NCBI GenBank assembly: GCA_026391945.1
Contig: JAPLDA010000094.1
Span: 1 to 50,570 of the forward strand
Direction of reading: 5' to 3'
Length of the DNA: 50,570 bases
DNA from: Bacteroidota bacterium
Lineage (GTDB): Bacteria > Bacteroidota > Bacteroidia > AKYH767-A > 2013-40CM-41-45
Numbering within the stretch: the stretch's first letter is position 1; each line of letters starts with the position of its first letter. The notes beneath the pieces were generated by a model. It searched no databases. It saw only the letters and a program-made list of their open reading frames with translations, and was not told the origin of the DNA. The position numbers and the translations under genes were made by a program. This document shows positions 42,925 through 50,570 of the stretch, in pieces.

Positions 42925-43785
42925 TTAACTGAAATATTTATTTCTTCTCCTGTTTTGATTCCGCCAATACATGATCAGGATGAACCCGAACAGCAAGCCT
43001 CCCAGGTGAGCGAAGTGGGCGACATTATCGCCGGGAATGTTGGCAACACCGGAAAATAATTCGATCAAACCATATCCGATCACAAAGTACTTTGCCTTTA
43101 CCGGGATCGCAAAGTAGAGGTATAGGAGTGTGTCCGGGAAAATCATTCCGAAGGCGAGCAGCAATCCGAAAACAGCGCCGGATGCACCGACTACCACAGG
43201 AGCATTCAGTAGATCAACTTTGAAACTTTGCATGTAATCCACACTCAGTTTCATCGCAGAGCCGTGATCGGTATTGATCAGTTCATTGAACTTTTGAGAA
43301 AATGAATTATAGTGATCAGCTATTTCAGAAGATTGAAAATTTCTGAAAATATCGGAGCTGCCTAACAATTGTAATTTTTCAAAAGTAGGATGAGCGATGT
43401 AATCATTGATAAAAGCCATTCCCGGCTGAAGTGTATAATACACCACCGCATAATGCGTGATGGCAGCTCCCAACCCGGTGAAAATATAATAAACCAGGAA
43501 TTTTTTCGGTCCCCAGATGTTTTCTATCGCTCCTCCAAACATCCATAAGGCAAACATGTTGAAAAAAATATGCATGAAACTTCCATGCATGAACATATAG
43601 GTAATCAGCTGGTACGGATGGAATTTGTCAGAGCCGAAGTAATGAAGTCCGAGAATGTCAGCGAGGTCGATGTGTTGTCTTTCAAGGAGAATGGTAGCAA
43701 AGAAAAAAATCCCGTTGATGATCAGGAGATTCTTTACCACTTCAGGCAACCTGGATCCCGTAGGACTGTATTGTTGATAAGACAT
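42925..43785 (-). CDS. Rhomboid family intramembrane serine protease with long loop
   Basis: A 286-residue protein. The catalytic Ser202 is in GASGAV and His260 in HFAHLGGLLFG, so the classic GxSG and HxxH motifs are present. Helix 2 has HGSFMHIFFNMFALWMFGG. Between the third helix and the catalytic-serine helix lies an unusual hydrophilic insert of about 70 residues (roughly 122-195) not found in minimal rhomboids. It cleaves membrane proteins within or near their helix; substrates are unknown. The gene lies upstream of the other rhomboid, which starts right after it, so this is a tandem pair of different, not recently duplicated, paralogs. Confidence 0.92.
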   Translation of the reverse strand: MSYQQYSPTGSRLPEVVKNLLIINGIFFFATILLERQHIDLADILGLHYFGSDKFHPYQLITYMFMHGSFMHIFFNMFALWMFGGAIENIWGPKKFLVYYIFTGLGAAITHYAVVYYTLQPGMAFINDYIAHPTFEKLQLLGSSDIFRNFQSSEIADHYNSFSQKFNELINTDHGSAMKLSVDYMQSFKVDLLNAPVVVGASGAVFGLLLAFGMIFPDTLLYLYFAIPVKAKYFVIGYGLIELFSGVANIPGDNVAHFAHLGGLLFGFILIMYWRNQNRRRNKYFS

Positions 43786-43838
43786 TTCGATGTTTCTTGA
43801 TTCCTGCTTCTACTATCTAAAATCTACTATCCAACCAA

Positions 43839-45650
43839 TCAAAAAAGTTTCCTGATTTCATCCATACCCATCATCACCACGGAGGCTTGCCCGTCAATTC
43901 CATGGAAAGGTTTCTCACAGGCAAACAATTCATCCACCAGGTTTTTCATTTCTTTCATCGATAAACTTTTCCCTTGTTTCATCGCTGTGTTTTTTGCCAT
44001 CGAACGCGAAAGAATTTCATGATGATTCATCTGGTGCAATGAACGGCTGTTTTTATATTGTTCAAGCAATGAATCAACCAGCTTTTTTTCTGTTCCGGCT
44101 TCCAGTTCCGGAGGCGTGCCTTGCAGCACAAAGGTGTTGGCTCCGAACTCGCGAAGGTCAAGACCAATGGATCGCAGATCATCCATTATTTCTTTGACCA
44201 GGATGGCATCGCCGGAAGAAAATTCAATCGTCTGCGGGAACAGGCTCTGCTGGGCATGCCCGGCCTGGTTGGTAAGTTGCGACATGTAACGTTCATACAA
44301 AATACGTTCATGAGCAGCCTGCTGGTCAATCAGCATCAACCCTGACTTCACCTGGGTGACAATGTATTGCTGATGCAGCTGGAAAATAAAATGATCCGAT
44401 TCCGATTTCAGCTCATCCTTCCAGGAAGGTTCCAGAAGAGGAGCGTCCGTTTCGGCCCTGGAAATTTCAACAACCCGTGTTTTGTTTTCCAGTCCTTCGT
44501 ACAATTTATCCCAACCCGAAGCAGAAATTTTCTGTGACCCGGAAGTAAACGGGTTGAAGCCGGTATCCACTGTAACCGTTGGTTTCTGTGCAGGGGTGAA
44601 ACGCATCGCATGCGGAAGATCAAAGCTGCGTTCCTGTTCAAAGTCGAGCGAAGGCGTAACACTGTATTGACCGAGCGATCTTTTAACCGCCGAACGAACG
44701 ATGGAATAAATCGAACGTTCATCTTCAAATTTGATTTCTGTTTTCGTTGGATGGATGTTGATGTCAATCTTCGACGGATCCATGTCGATGTAAAGCCAGT
44801 ACGAAGCGAAGCTGTCCTTCGGAAGAAGTTCTGCAAAGGCATTCTGAACGGCATGATGCAAATAAGCATCTTTGATAAACCGTGTGTTCACAAAAAAGAA
44901 TTGTTCGCCGCGCGATTTTCTGGCGAACTCAGGCTTGCTCACAAAACCGGAAATATTGAGTAGCGTTGTTTCTTCTTTCACCGGAACCAACCGCTCATTG
45001 TAATTGGATCCGAAGAGGTTGATGATGCGCTGCCTCAGGTTGGAAACCGGCAACTTGAAAACTTCCAGCCCGTTCTGGTGAAGCGACATGGCAATGTCAG
45101 GATGCGCCAGCGCCACACGTTCAAATTCTTCGATGACATGCCGGGCTTCAACGGTATTCGATTTCAAAAAATTTCTTCGCGCCGGTACGTTGTAAAATAA
45201 ATTTCTGACCGAGAAAGAAGTACCCGGGCTGCAACTCGCCGGCTGCTGAAGTTTTACTTCGGCGCCTTCCACCTGCAACAGTGTTCCGATTTCCTCGTCG
45301 TGTTTTCTTGATTTCATTTCCACTTGTGCGATGGCAGCGATGGAGGCAAGGGCTTCACCGCGAAATCCCATCGTACGGATACAGAAAAGATCATCAGCCG
45401 AACGGATCTTGGAGGTGGCATGGCGTTCAAAGCTCAGCCGCGCATCCGTTTCACTCATGCCGCTTCCGTTATCGATCACCTGGATCAGCGTTTTTCCGGA
45501 ATCTTTAATGATGACCTGTATGCTGTTGCTTCCGGCATCCACGGCGTTTTCCAAAAGTTCTTTCACCGCAGAAGCAGGCCGTTGAATGACTTCCCCGGCA
45601 GCGATCTGGTTGGCGACAGAATCAGGTAAGAGTTGTATGATATCGGGCAT
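43839..45650 (-). CDS. mutL: DNA mismatch repair protein MutL
   Basis: The product is 603 residues from the ATG at 45650 (MPDIIQLLPDSVANQIAAGEV). The GHKL ATPase domain is intact: KELLENAVDAG with the catalytic Glu34, DNGSGM, ATSKI and GFRGEALASI. The transducer domain follows, then a proline- and charge-rich linker (about 335-430) and the dimerisation domain. In that domain the usual DQHAxxERxxYE motif reads DQQAAHERILYE, and the C-terminal CPHGRP motif of endonuclease-type MutL is absent (GIDGQA instead). It is therefore probably a non-nicking MutL or one with a changed metal site. It couples MutS mismatch recognition to strand removal. Confidence 0.95.
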   Translation of the reverse strand: MPDIIQLLPDSVANQIAAGEVIQRPASAVKELLENAVDAGSNSIQVIIKDSGKTLIQVIDNGSGMSETDARLSFERHATSKIRSADDLFCIRTMGFRGEALASIAAIAQVEMKSRKHDEEIGTLLQVEGAEVKLQQPASCSPGTSFSVRNLFYNVPARRNFLKSNTVEARHVIEEFERVALAHPDIAMSLHQNGLEVFKLPVSNLRQRIINLFGSNYNERLVPVKEETTLLNISGFVSKPEFARKSRGEQFFFVNTRFIKDAYLHHAVQNAFAELLPKDSFASYWLYIDMDPSKIDINIHPTKTEIKFEDERSIYSIVRSAVKRSLGQYSVTPSLDFEQERSFDLPHAMRFTPAQKPTVTVDTGFNPFTSGSQKISASGWDKLYEGLENKTRVVEISRAETDAPLLEPSWKDELKSESDHFIFQLHQQYIVTQVKSGLMLIDQQAAHERILYERYMSQLTNQAGHAQQSLFPQTIEFSSGDAILVKEIMDDLRSIGLDLREFGANTFVLQGTPPELEAGTEKKLVDSLLEQYKNSRSLHQMNHHEILSRSMAKNTAMKQGKSLSMKEMKNLVDELFACEKPFHGIDGQASVVMMGMDEIRKLF

Positions 45651-45662
45651 GATGAACAGCAA

Positions 45663-45909
45663 TGGCTAAGGTGGTAAAGATATTTATTTTAATGCAGGAA
45701 TTGGTGATTTCACTGGCTGTTTATCAAGAAGAATTCAACAAAGAAAAAAGAAAGTCGGGTATTTTATCCATGGTTAATGGTTTCATTTTGAATGAATGAA
45801 TGTGATCAGGAACCCGTTTGAGCCGCCTGTTGTTAATAGTTTGATAAAACCGGTTTCCTGTTTTGAAAAATGTTTTCTACTTTTCAATCAGTTTTTAAAA
45901 GGATGGAAC
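45663..45909. other. Gap between mutL and the TerB-like gene
   Basis: I see no gene, no strong hairpin and no repeat. A weak TACTTTTC (45878-45885), one mismatch to TAnnTTTG, lies about 25 bases before the ATG at 45910. Confidence 0.35.
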
Positions 45910-46269
45910 ATGGAAGAGCGAACACTCACCAAAGCAGAGGCAGGTTACCAGATGCTGCAGATTTTGTCGGCTGTCGACGGACATTTCAGCGCTGAAGAAG
46001 ACATCATCATCAGGAAATTTTTGGTTGATTATGCACTCACTGACTACCAGATGGAAGAAGAAACGGAAGTGATCAGCGCCATTGAACCGGAAGATTACAT
46101 TCTTTATTTTCATAAAGCCATGGATGATTACTACGAGGACTCGACACCGGAAGAACGCATCCGTTTCCTGGATTATGCAGTTCAGCTGGTGAAGGCAGAT
46201 AACCGCATCACGAAAGAGGAAAATATTTTCCTGAATGAACTGTACGATGCATGGGCGCATGAAGACTGA
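45910..46269 (+). CDS. TerB-like protein
   Basis: The product is 119 residues from the ATG at 45910; the frame extends upstream to 45796, but that part is basic, cysteine-rich and unlike the family. It is all-helical with the TerB/DjlA pattern: ILSAVDGHFSAEEDIIIRKFL near 17-37 and AVQLVKADNRITKEENIFLNELYD near 90-113, two matched acidic helical hairpins. The TerB family takes part in tellurite and stress resistance and binds metal at the conserved acidic residues in some members. The other ter genes are not present, so tellurite resistance is not implied here. Soluble and acidic. Confidence 0.8.
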   Translation: MEERTLTKAEAGYQMLQILSAVDGHFSAEEDIIIRKFLVDYALTDYQMEEETEVISAIEPEDYILYFHKAMDDYYEDSTPEERIRFLDYAVQLVKADNRITKEENIFLNELYDAWAHED

Positions 46270-46370
46270 TATTGTTTTTTGAACACAGTTTTTATTCAAT
46301 CTCCCGGATCAAAAATTTTACTGGGAACAAACCGGGCGATGTAATTTGAAATGACCACGTGAAAAAAATC

Positions 46371-46400
46371 TTGAATAAGAATAATAAATGGCTACCTTTG
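46371..46400 (+). promoter_or_regulatory. Promoter of the KAS III gene
   Basis: TTG (46371-46373), a 19-base spacer, and TACCTTTG (46393-46400) match both promoter elements exactly. Transcription would start near 46406, just before the hairpin at 46417. Confidence 0.75.
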
Positions 46401-46416
46401 GGGCAGTCAATCATCC

Positions 46417-46464
46417 AACCCGAAAGAGTTGTAGAAACCCTTTTCGGGTTTTTTTGTTTGGGTT
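46417..46464 (+). promoter_or_regulatory. Attenuator-like leader with alternative hairpins
   Basis: AACCCGAAA (46417-46425) pairs with TTTCGGGTT (46442-46450), followed by seven T, which has the form of an intrinsic terminator about 10 bases into the transcript. The 3' arm can pair instead with a nearer AAACCC (46435-46440) to form a short hairpin. A second GGGTT at 46460-46464 could capture either AACCC. The gene starts at 46478. This could be attenuation, a small RNA, or the terminator of the TerB gene transcript. Confidence 0.55.
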
Positions 46465-46477
46465 ATAAAACGGAAAA

Positions 46478-47575
46478 ATGAATCAGCCTTTCATTCCGGC
46501 TCTCTACTCAGTTATCGTTGGCAGCGGGAGTTACATTCCCACCCGCAAAATAATGAATGCTGATTTCAGGGACCATATATTTTACGACTCCGATGGAATT
46601 CAACTGACGAAATCCAGCGAAGAGATCATTCAAAAGTTCAGCGATATCACCGGCATCTTTGAACGCAGGTATGTCACTGATGATCTCGTTACTTCCGACA
46701 TTGCTTTCCTTGCCGCGAAGCAAGCCATTGATTCCTCCGGTGTGGATAAAGAATCGTTCGATTACATCATCGTTGCGCATAATTTCGGCGACATCAAAGC
46801 AGACAATTTAAGAAGCGATATCGTACCTGCACTGGCATCGCGTGTCAAGAATAACCTGGGCATCACCAATCCTTTAACTGTTTGTTACGATCTTCCTTTC
46901 GGTTGTGCCGGGTGGCTGCAGGCGATGATCCAGTCGGATTTTTATATTCGTTCGGGCGCAGCAAAAAGAATACTCATCATCGGAGCTGAAACGTTATCAC
47001 GCATCGCAGATCCGCATGACCGCGACAGCATGATTTACGCTGACGGAGCAGGGGCTGTGATTCTCGAAGCCCGTGAAAGTGAAACGCCGGTTGGCATACT
47101 GGCTCATCATACGCATACGTATGCCGGCGAGCAAACCTTTGTTCTCAGGATGGATAAGTCGAACAATCCAAACTACCAGGAGAACCATCTTTTCTTAAAG
47201 ATGAAGGGACGCCAGTTGTATGAAGCTGCTCTGAAAATCGTTCCGCAGGTTGTAAAGGAAAGTCTTGAAAAAGCAAAAGTACCGATAGCCGATGTGGATA
47301 AAATATTAATTCACCAGGCCAATAAGAAAATGGTGGATTCGATCATCAAGCGTTTGCTCGATGAGTATGGAATCAAAAAGACTCCGGAATACATGCTGCC
47401 GATGACGATCTCATGGCTTGGCAACAGTTCGGTGGCTACACTGCCGACGTTGTATGACCTGGTGATCAATAATAAAATGGAAAACCAGGAGTTTAAAAAA
47501 GGAAGCGTCATCGTGTTTACTTCTGTCGGCGCCGGTGTGAATGTCAATTCCGTGGTTTACAGAATCCCGAAGTAA
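46478..47575 (+). CDS. 3-oxoacyl-ACP synthase III-like (KAS III) enzyme
   Basis: A 365-residue thiolase-fold condensing enzyme. The catalytic triad of FabH-type enzymes is complete: Cys143 in LPFGCAGWL, His279 in ILIHQANKKM, and Asn316 in ISWLGNSSVATLP. The N-terminal GSGSYIPTRKI and TGIFERRY motifs are typical. It is about 45 residues longer than FabH (320), with the extra residues spread along the chain. It condenses an acyl-CoA with malonyl-ACP to start fatty acid or aryl polyene chains; which one is not clear here. No other fatty acid genes adjoin. A good promoter and a hairpin leader precede it. Confidence 0.9.
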   Translation: MNQPFIPALYSVIVGSGSYIPTRKIMNADFRDHIFYDSDGIQLTKSSEEIIQKFSDITGIFERRYVTDDLVTSDIAFLAAKQAIDSSGVDKESFDYIIVAHNFGDIKADNLRSDIVPALASRVKNNLGITNPLTVCYDLPFGCAGWLQAMIQSDFYIRSGAAKRILIIGAETLSRIADPHDRDSMIYADGAGAVILEARESETPVGILAHHTHTYAGEQTFVLRMDKSNNPNYQENHLFLKMKGRQLYEAALKIVPQVVKESLEKAKVPIADVDKILIHQANKKMVDSIIKRLLDEYGIKKTPEYMLPMTISWLGNSSVATLPTLYDLVINNKMENQEFKKGSVIVFTSVGAGVNVNSVVYRIPK

Positions 47576-47610
47576 TGATTCCGTTTCCGGTGCTGAACTA
47601 ATCCTGCCGT

Positions 47611-48138
47611 TTACTTTTTCAGTTTGCTTTTAAAAACCTCCCTGAATTTTTCCACTTTAGGTTGTATCACAAAACGACAGTACGGGACGTTTCCGTTCTG
47701 GTCAAAATAATCCTGGTGATAATCTTCCGCTTTATAAAAAACAGTGAACGGGGAAATCTCTGTTACCACGGGATGGTCGTACGCTCCTGATTCATTCAGT
47801 TTCTTCTTGTATGCTTCCGCGAGTTGATGCTGGTTTTCGTTATGATAAAAAATAACGGAACGGTATTGAGTCCCCATATCACTTCCCTGCCTGTTGAGTT
47901 GTGTCGGATCATGAGATTTCCAGAATGCTTCGAGCATGTCGCTGTAAGAAAGTTTCGTCGTGTCGTACGTAACCTGGCAGACTTCAGCGTGACCGGTGGT
48001 TCCTGTACACACTTCTTTATACCCGGGATTCTTTACTGTGCCACCGGAGAAACCGGATGCAACGGAAACTACTCCGTCGAGTAACTGGAACTGCGCTTCC
48101 ACGCACCAGAAACATTCATCCGTGTTCAGCACATCCAT
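47611..48138 (-). CDS. msrA: Peptide methionine sulfoxide reductase A
   Basis: A 175-residue enzyme that reduces methionine-S-sulfoxide in proteins. The active-site motif reads ECFWCVEAQF (catalytic Cys9), where most members have GCFWC; the change of Gly to Glu at the first position is notable. Other family marks: GVVSVASGFSGG near 23-34, TGHAEVCQVTYD, EAFWKSHDPTQLNRQGSDMGTQYRSVIFY near 86-114 and the final YFDQNGNVPYCRFVI. The start is close to the motif and no signal peptide is seen, so it acts in the cytosol. Monocistronic, convergent with the KAS III gene. Confidence 0.93.
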   Translation of the reverse strand: MDVLNTDECFWCVEAQFQLLDGVVSVASGFSGGTVKNPGYKEVCTGTTGHAEVCQVTYDTTKLSYSDMLEAFWKSHDPTQLNRQGSDMGTQYRSVIFYHNENQHQLAEAYKKKLNESGAYDHPVVTEISPFTVFYKAEDYHQDYFDQNGNVPYCRFVIQPKVEKFREVFKSKLKK

Positions 48139-48271
48139 TCATCAATCAACAATTAACATAGTTTAACGAAGAATTTTTTTTTAATGGATTGATGAGAGTT
48201 TCAGGGAACATGCTCATACAAACAATGTTTCTGAAGAGGCTGATGCCAACCCGGAAATTATTCATGCATCA

Positions 48272-48730
48272 TCAGTCCGTTTTGTCGACTGTAAAAATTC
48301 CGGTGGAAAGAATTTTAGTCTTATCGGCGTGGTCGGAGATTTCAATTTTATACGTTCCGGGTTTGAAAAAATTCATCGCGACGATTCCGCTCTTATCATT
48401 CTTCTTCAGTAGGTAGGTGAGTTCGTTGTTCCATTCATCCGTTCCTGAATCGGTTTTGTAAGCGATGAGTCTCAGGCGAAAACCTTTCTCATCGAGTTCA
48501 CCGGTTCCGGTGGCATTGAAATAAAATAAAACCTGTGTTCCTTTGTCGTTGATTAATTTGAAATTGCTTTTTGCTGCAGCCGGTTTCGGCGCATCAAAAC
48601 CAAAAGCCTTCTTGATGATGTTGTCGGTGATCGTGAGTGATAACGAGACCTGTGCATGAACAGTGCTCATGCAAAAGAGCAAAGTGATGCTGATGCAAAT
48701 AATTTTAAAGGATGACTGAAGTGATTTCAT
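48272..48730 (-). CDS. Exported protein of unknown function
   Basis: A 152-residue protein with a signal peptide (QSSFKIICISITLLFCMSTVHAQ). The mature part is about 125 residues with beta-rich segments (FKLINDKGTQVLFYFNATGTGELDEKGFRLRLIAYK; GTYKIEISDHADKTKILSTGIFTVD), the latter resembling an Ig-like or carbohydrate-binding strand pattern. I do not recognise the family. A possible TTG-N21-TATCTTTC promoter lies just before the ATG. It is flanked by msrA and the TolB-like gene on the same strand. Confidence 0.75.
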   Translation of the reverse strand: MKSLQSSFKIICISITLLFCMSTVHAQVSLSLTITDNIIKKAFGFDAPKPAAAKSNFKLINDKGTQVLFYFNATGTGELDEKGFRLRLIAYKTDSGTDEWNNELTYLLKKNDKSGIVAMNFFKPGTYKIEISDHADKTKILSTGIFTVDKTD

Positions 48731-48863
48731 ATCGTGCCTGTCTGAATCCTGATTTTAAGAAGGAAAGATAAATGAAAGAAGCGATACAAAGCAAGTCAAA
48801 ATGGATGAGCACCGTTTATCTTTTGATGAACAGGCTGAATAACTCAACACAACCATTCAAAAA

Positions 48864-49946
48864 TCAGTTTTTCCACTCGCCGATGAACAGGTTGAGCGCA
48901 TGGGCTTTTCCGCAATTCCTGTTCGACGACCAGATCAGTCTTTTTCCATCTCTTGAAAAAACCGGAAATGCATCAAAGGTCGGATCGTAGGTAACCTGCT
49001 CCAGTCCGGTTCCGTCGGTGTTGCACATCCACAGGTTGAAATGATATCCTTTGCTCACGTGGTTGCTGGAAAAAACAATTTTCTTTCCGTCGGATGTATA
49101 ATAAGGCGCCCAGTTCGCGCCACCGAGATGCGTGATTTGTTTTAAGTCGGAGCCATCCACGTTGCAGGTATAGATTTCCATGTCGGTCGGCATCACGAGG
49201 TCTTTTTCCAAAAGGTCTTTGTAGATTTTTATTTCTTCATCCGTTTTCGGGCGCGAAGCGCGGAACACTAATTTTTTTCCGTCAGGTGAAAAGAAAGCGC
49301 CGCCGTCGTAACCGAGTTCAGTGGTGACCTGTCGTACATCGCTGCCGTCGATGTTCATCGTATAGAGGTCGAGGTCGCCGTTGCGGGTGGAAGTGAACAC
49401 AATTTTATCGCCCTTCGGACTCACCGTTGCTTCGGCATCGTAGCCGGGCATGCTGGTGAGCTGGTTCACGATGTTGCCGTGGAGATCAGCGACAAAAATA
49501 TCGAAGCTGTCGTAGATCGGCCACACGTATTTGTGATCTTCTCTGGGTGCGGGTTTCGGCGGACATTCACTTCCGGCGAGGTGAGTGGAAGCGTAGAGAA
49601 TCGTGGTATCGCCAGGTAAAAAATAAGAACAGGTGGTGCGGCCGTTGCCGGTGCTGATGAGCGTAGGAGAAAAGGTATCGAACGAAGCATAATAGATCTG
49701 GTCGCAGGTGGTGTTCCATTTTTCGTTGGTGGCCTGGAAGACGACGCGTGTGTCATCAAAACTGAAATACGCTTCTGCATTGTCGCCGCCAAACGTAAGC
49801 TGTTTGATGTTCTTCAGGTGTTTTTCCATCGGGTAATGAACGGCGGAATCTTCTTCAACAGGTTTTTGGTTCGAGTGTTTGACTTTGGTCATGGCTCCGG
49901 CAACGAGGAAGACGGCGGGAAGCAGGAGGAGAGAAATTTTTTTCAT
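48864..49946 (-). CDS. Exported TolB-like beta-propeller (PD40) protein
   Basis: The product is 360 residues from the ATG at 49946, giving a signal peptide (KKISLLLLPAVFLVAGAM); an upstream ATG at 49976 would precede it. The rest holds six WD40-like PD40 blades, for example YDAEATVSPKGDKIVFTSTRNGDLDLYTMNIDGSDVRQVT, here broken as VSPKGDKIVFTSTRNGD and LYTMNIDGSDVRQVT, and FFSPDGKKLVFRASRP. Such propellers resemble the TolB C-terminal domain and often bind proteins or act as exported peptidase-like scaffolds. There is no peptidase domain. Function unknown; probably periplasmic. Confidence 0.85.
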   Translation of the reverse strand: MKKISLLLLPAVFLVAGAMTKVKHSNQKPVEEDSAVHYPMEKHLKNIKQLTFGGDNAEAYFSFDDTRVVFQATNEKWNTTCDQIYYASFDTFSPTLISTGNGRTTCSYFLPGDTTILYASTHLAGSECPPKPAPREDHKYVWPIYDSFDIFVADLHGNIVNQLTSMPGYDAEATVSPKGDKIVFTSTRNGDLDLYTMNIDGSDVRQVTTELGYDGGAFFSPDGKKLVFRASRPKTDEEIKIYKDLLEKDLVMPTDMEIYTCNVDGSDLKQITHLGGANWAPYYTSDGKKIVFSSNHVSKGYHFNLWMCNTDGTGLEQVTYDPTFDAFPVFSRDGKRLIWSSNRNCGKAHALNLFIGEWKN

Positions 49947-50094
49947 AAAGGTCAGATGGAGAATTTTAGTCTGCAAAAGAAGGAAAAAAATCCGTTGCCT
50001 TTATCAGGTATTTGTCATTCAGCAACAATATTCAATTTTCATTATTCAATGAATTTGGGATTTCATCTACCTGATTTTTTAATGGGATTAACAT

Positions 50095-50570
50095 TCATTC
50101 CTTAACAAATCGCCTTACTAATTTCTCTCTTTCAGTAAGCAGGCTCACAATATACAAGCCACAGGAAAAACTTAGCATGGATACATCTTTTGAATAGAAC
50201 TCAGAATCTAACTTTCCGGTTTCCCGATGGATTACTTTTCCAAGCACATCACAAATTTGTAACTCATAGTTTTTTCCGAGCAAACCTTTCGCATTGATAA
50301 AGGCAGTTTGCCATGTTGGATGATAAAATGCAAAAAGTTCTTCTTTGCCTATTACTGGTAGCGTGCTGTTTACGGAAAGCACGGTATCGCAAAAACTATT
50401 TGTGTCAGGGCCTAATTCGTAATTCGGATTGTTGGGTAAGCCGACATAGGCACGATGACCACCTAAATAAAAACTGAAAGGTTGAAAATCACAAGCTGCT
50501 CCAAGACTGTCTGGTTGATTGATAACTGATATATTCATGTTCTCAGGGTAATAGGTGGTATCGCAGTACA
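50095..50570 (-). CDS. T9SS substrate, C-terminal part (cut by window edge)
   Basis: An open frame of at least 158 codons that runs off the right edge; the frame continues upstream without stop (residues YCDTTYYPEN before the first ATG at 50538). The last 80 residues form a type A T9SS sorting domain: a strand QTAFINAKGLLGKNYELQICDVLGKVIHRE, broken here as LQICDVLGKVIHRE, then SCGLYIVSLLTEREKLVRRFVKE. The part before has PD-like Tyr/Asn-rich segments (GLPNNPNYELGPDTNSFC). It is likely a large secreted or surface protein. Its N-terminal domains are outside the window. Confidence 0.8.
   Translation of the reverse strand, partial: YCDTTYYPENMNISVINQPDSLGAACDFQPFSFYLGGHRAYVGLPNNPNYELGPDTNSFCDTVLSVNSTLPVIGKEELFAFYHPTWQTAFINAKGLLGKNYELQICDVLGKVIHRETGKLDSEFYSKDVSMLSFSCGLYIVSLLTEREKLVRRFVKE

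Noticed and set aside
45796-45909. N-terminal extension of the TerB-like gene.
   Set aside because: Composition differs from the family and a weak promoter element lies inside; the ATG at 45910 fits the family start.

Overview
This window is chromosomal DNA of a member of the Bacteroidota. Three features support that. Several secreted proteins end in type IX secretion (T9SS) sorting domains, both type A and gliding-motility type B. A T9SS Plug (DUF5103) protein is encoded beside apaG. Many gaps contain the phylum-specific promoter form TTG-N18/21-TAnnTTTG, and Shine-Dalgarno sequences are weak. DUF4412, DUF3078, GIN-domain and 58-residue Hc1 histone-like genes fit too. The genus cannot be named from sequence alone. 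No phage, insertion sequence, plasmid or CRISPR locus was seen. Most of the window is core genome mixed with secreted-protein genes.

Layout. 0-9.7 kb: prmA, a 1497-residue exported protein of unknown role, plsY, a block of palindromes and tandem repeats, a GT9 glycosyltransferase, a second palindromic block, then a TPR membrane protein and a DUF4412 protein on the minus strand. 10-15.6 kb: an arginine node, with arginine decarboxylase divergent from arginase and argS directly after arginase, followed by a YiiX-type hydrolase and a DUF4878 lipoprotein. 15.6-21.8 kb: an Hc1-like histone gene, an alpha-oxoamine synthase (sphingolipid or sulfonolipid type), an 812-residue T9SS type B protein, tRNA-Ser(UGA), and an MFS transporter coupled to a CoA-binding protein. 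21.8-25.6 kb: rplS, trmD, and a tight operon of redoxin, cytochrome c-copper monooxygenase and GNAT acetyltransferase. 25.6-33 kb: three exported repeat (propeller-like) proteins around a DnaQ/GIY-YIG nuclease, and a Lys/Ala-rich exported peptide. 33-38.6 kb: a DUF190 gene broken by a stop codon, crcB, DUF3078, a PagL-like lipid A deacylase, a GIN lipoprotein and an ABC-F ATPase. 38.6-50.6 kb: T9SS Plug, apaG, an EEP-family protein, two tandem rhomboids, mutL, a TerB-like protein, a KAS III enzyme behind an attenuator-like leader, msrA, an exported protein, a TolB-like propeller, and a T9SS substrate cut by the right edge.

How the genes work together. The cell-envelope theme is strong: PlsY, GT9, PagL-like, alpha-oxoamine synthase and KAS III act on lipids, while the T9SS Plug and at least three T9SS cargo proteins belong to one export route. 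The least ordinary parts are the split redoxin/cytochrome/copper-monooxygenase operon, the promoter-hairpin leader before the KAS III gene, a 21-bp palindrome at the predicted transcript start of the oxoamine synthase, a UvrC-like cysteine cluster in the DnaQ/GIY-YIG protein, and several families of noncoding palindromes. All functions are read from motifs; no database search was possible.
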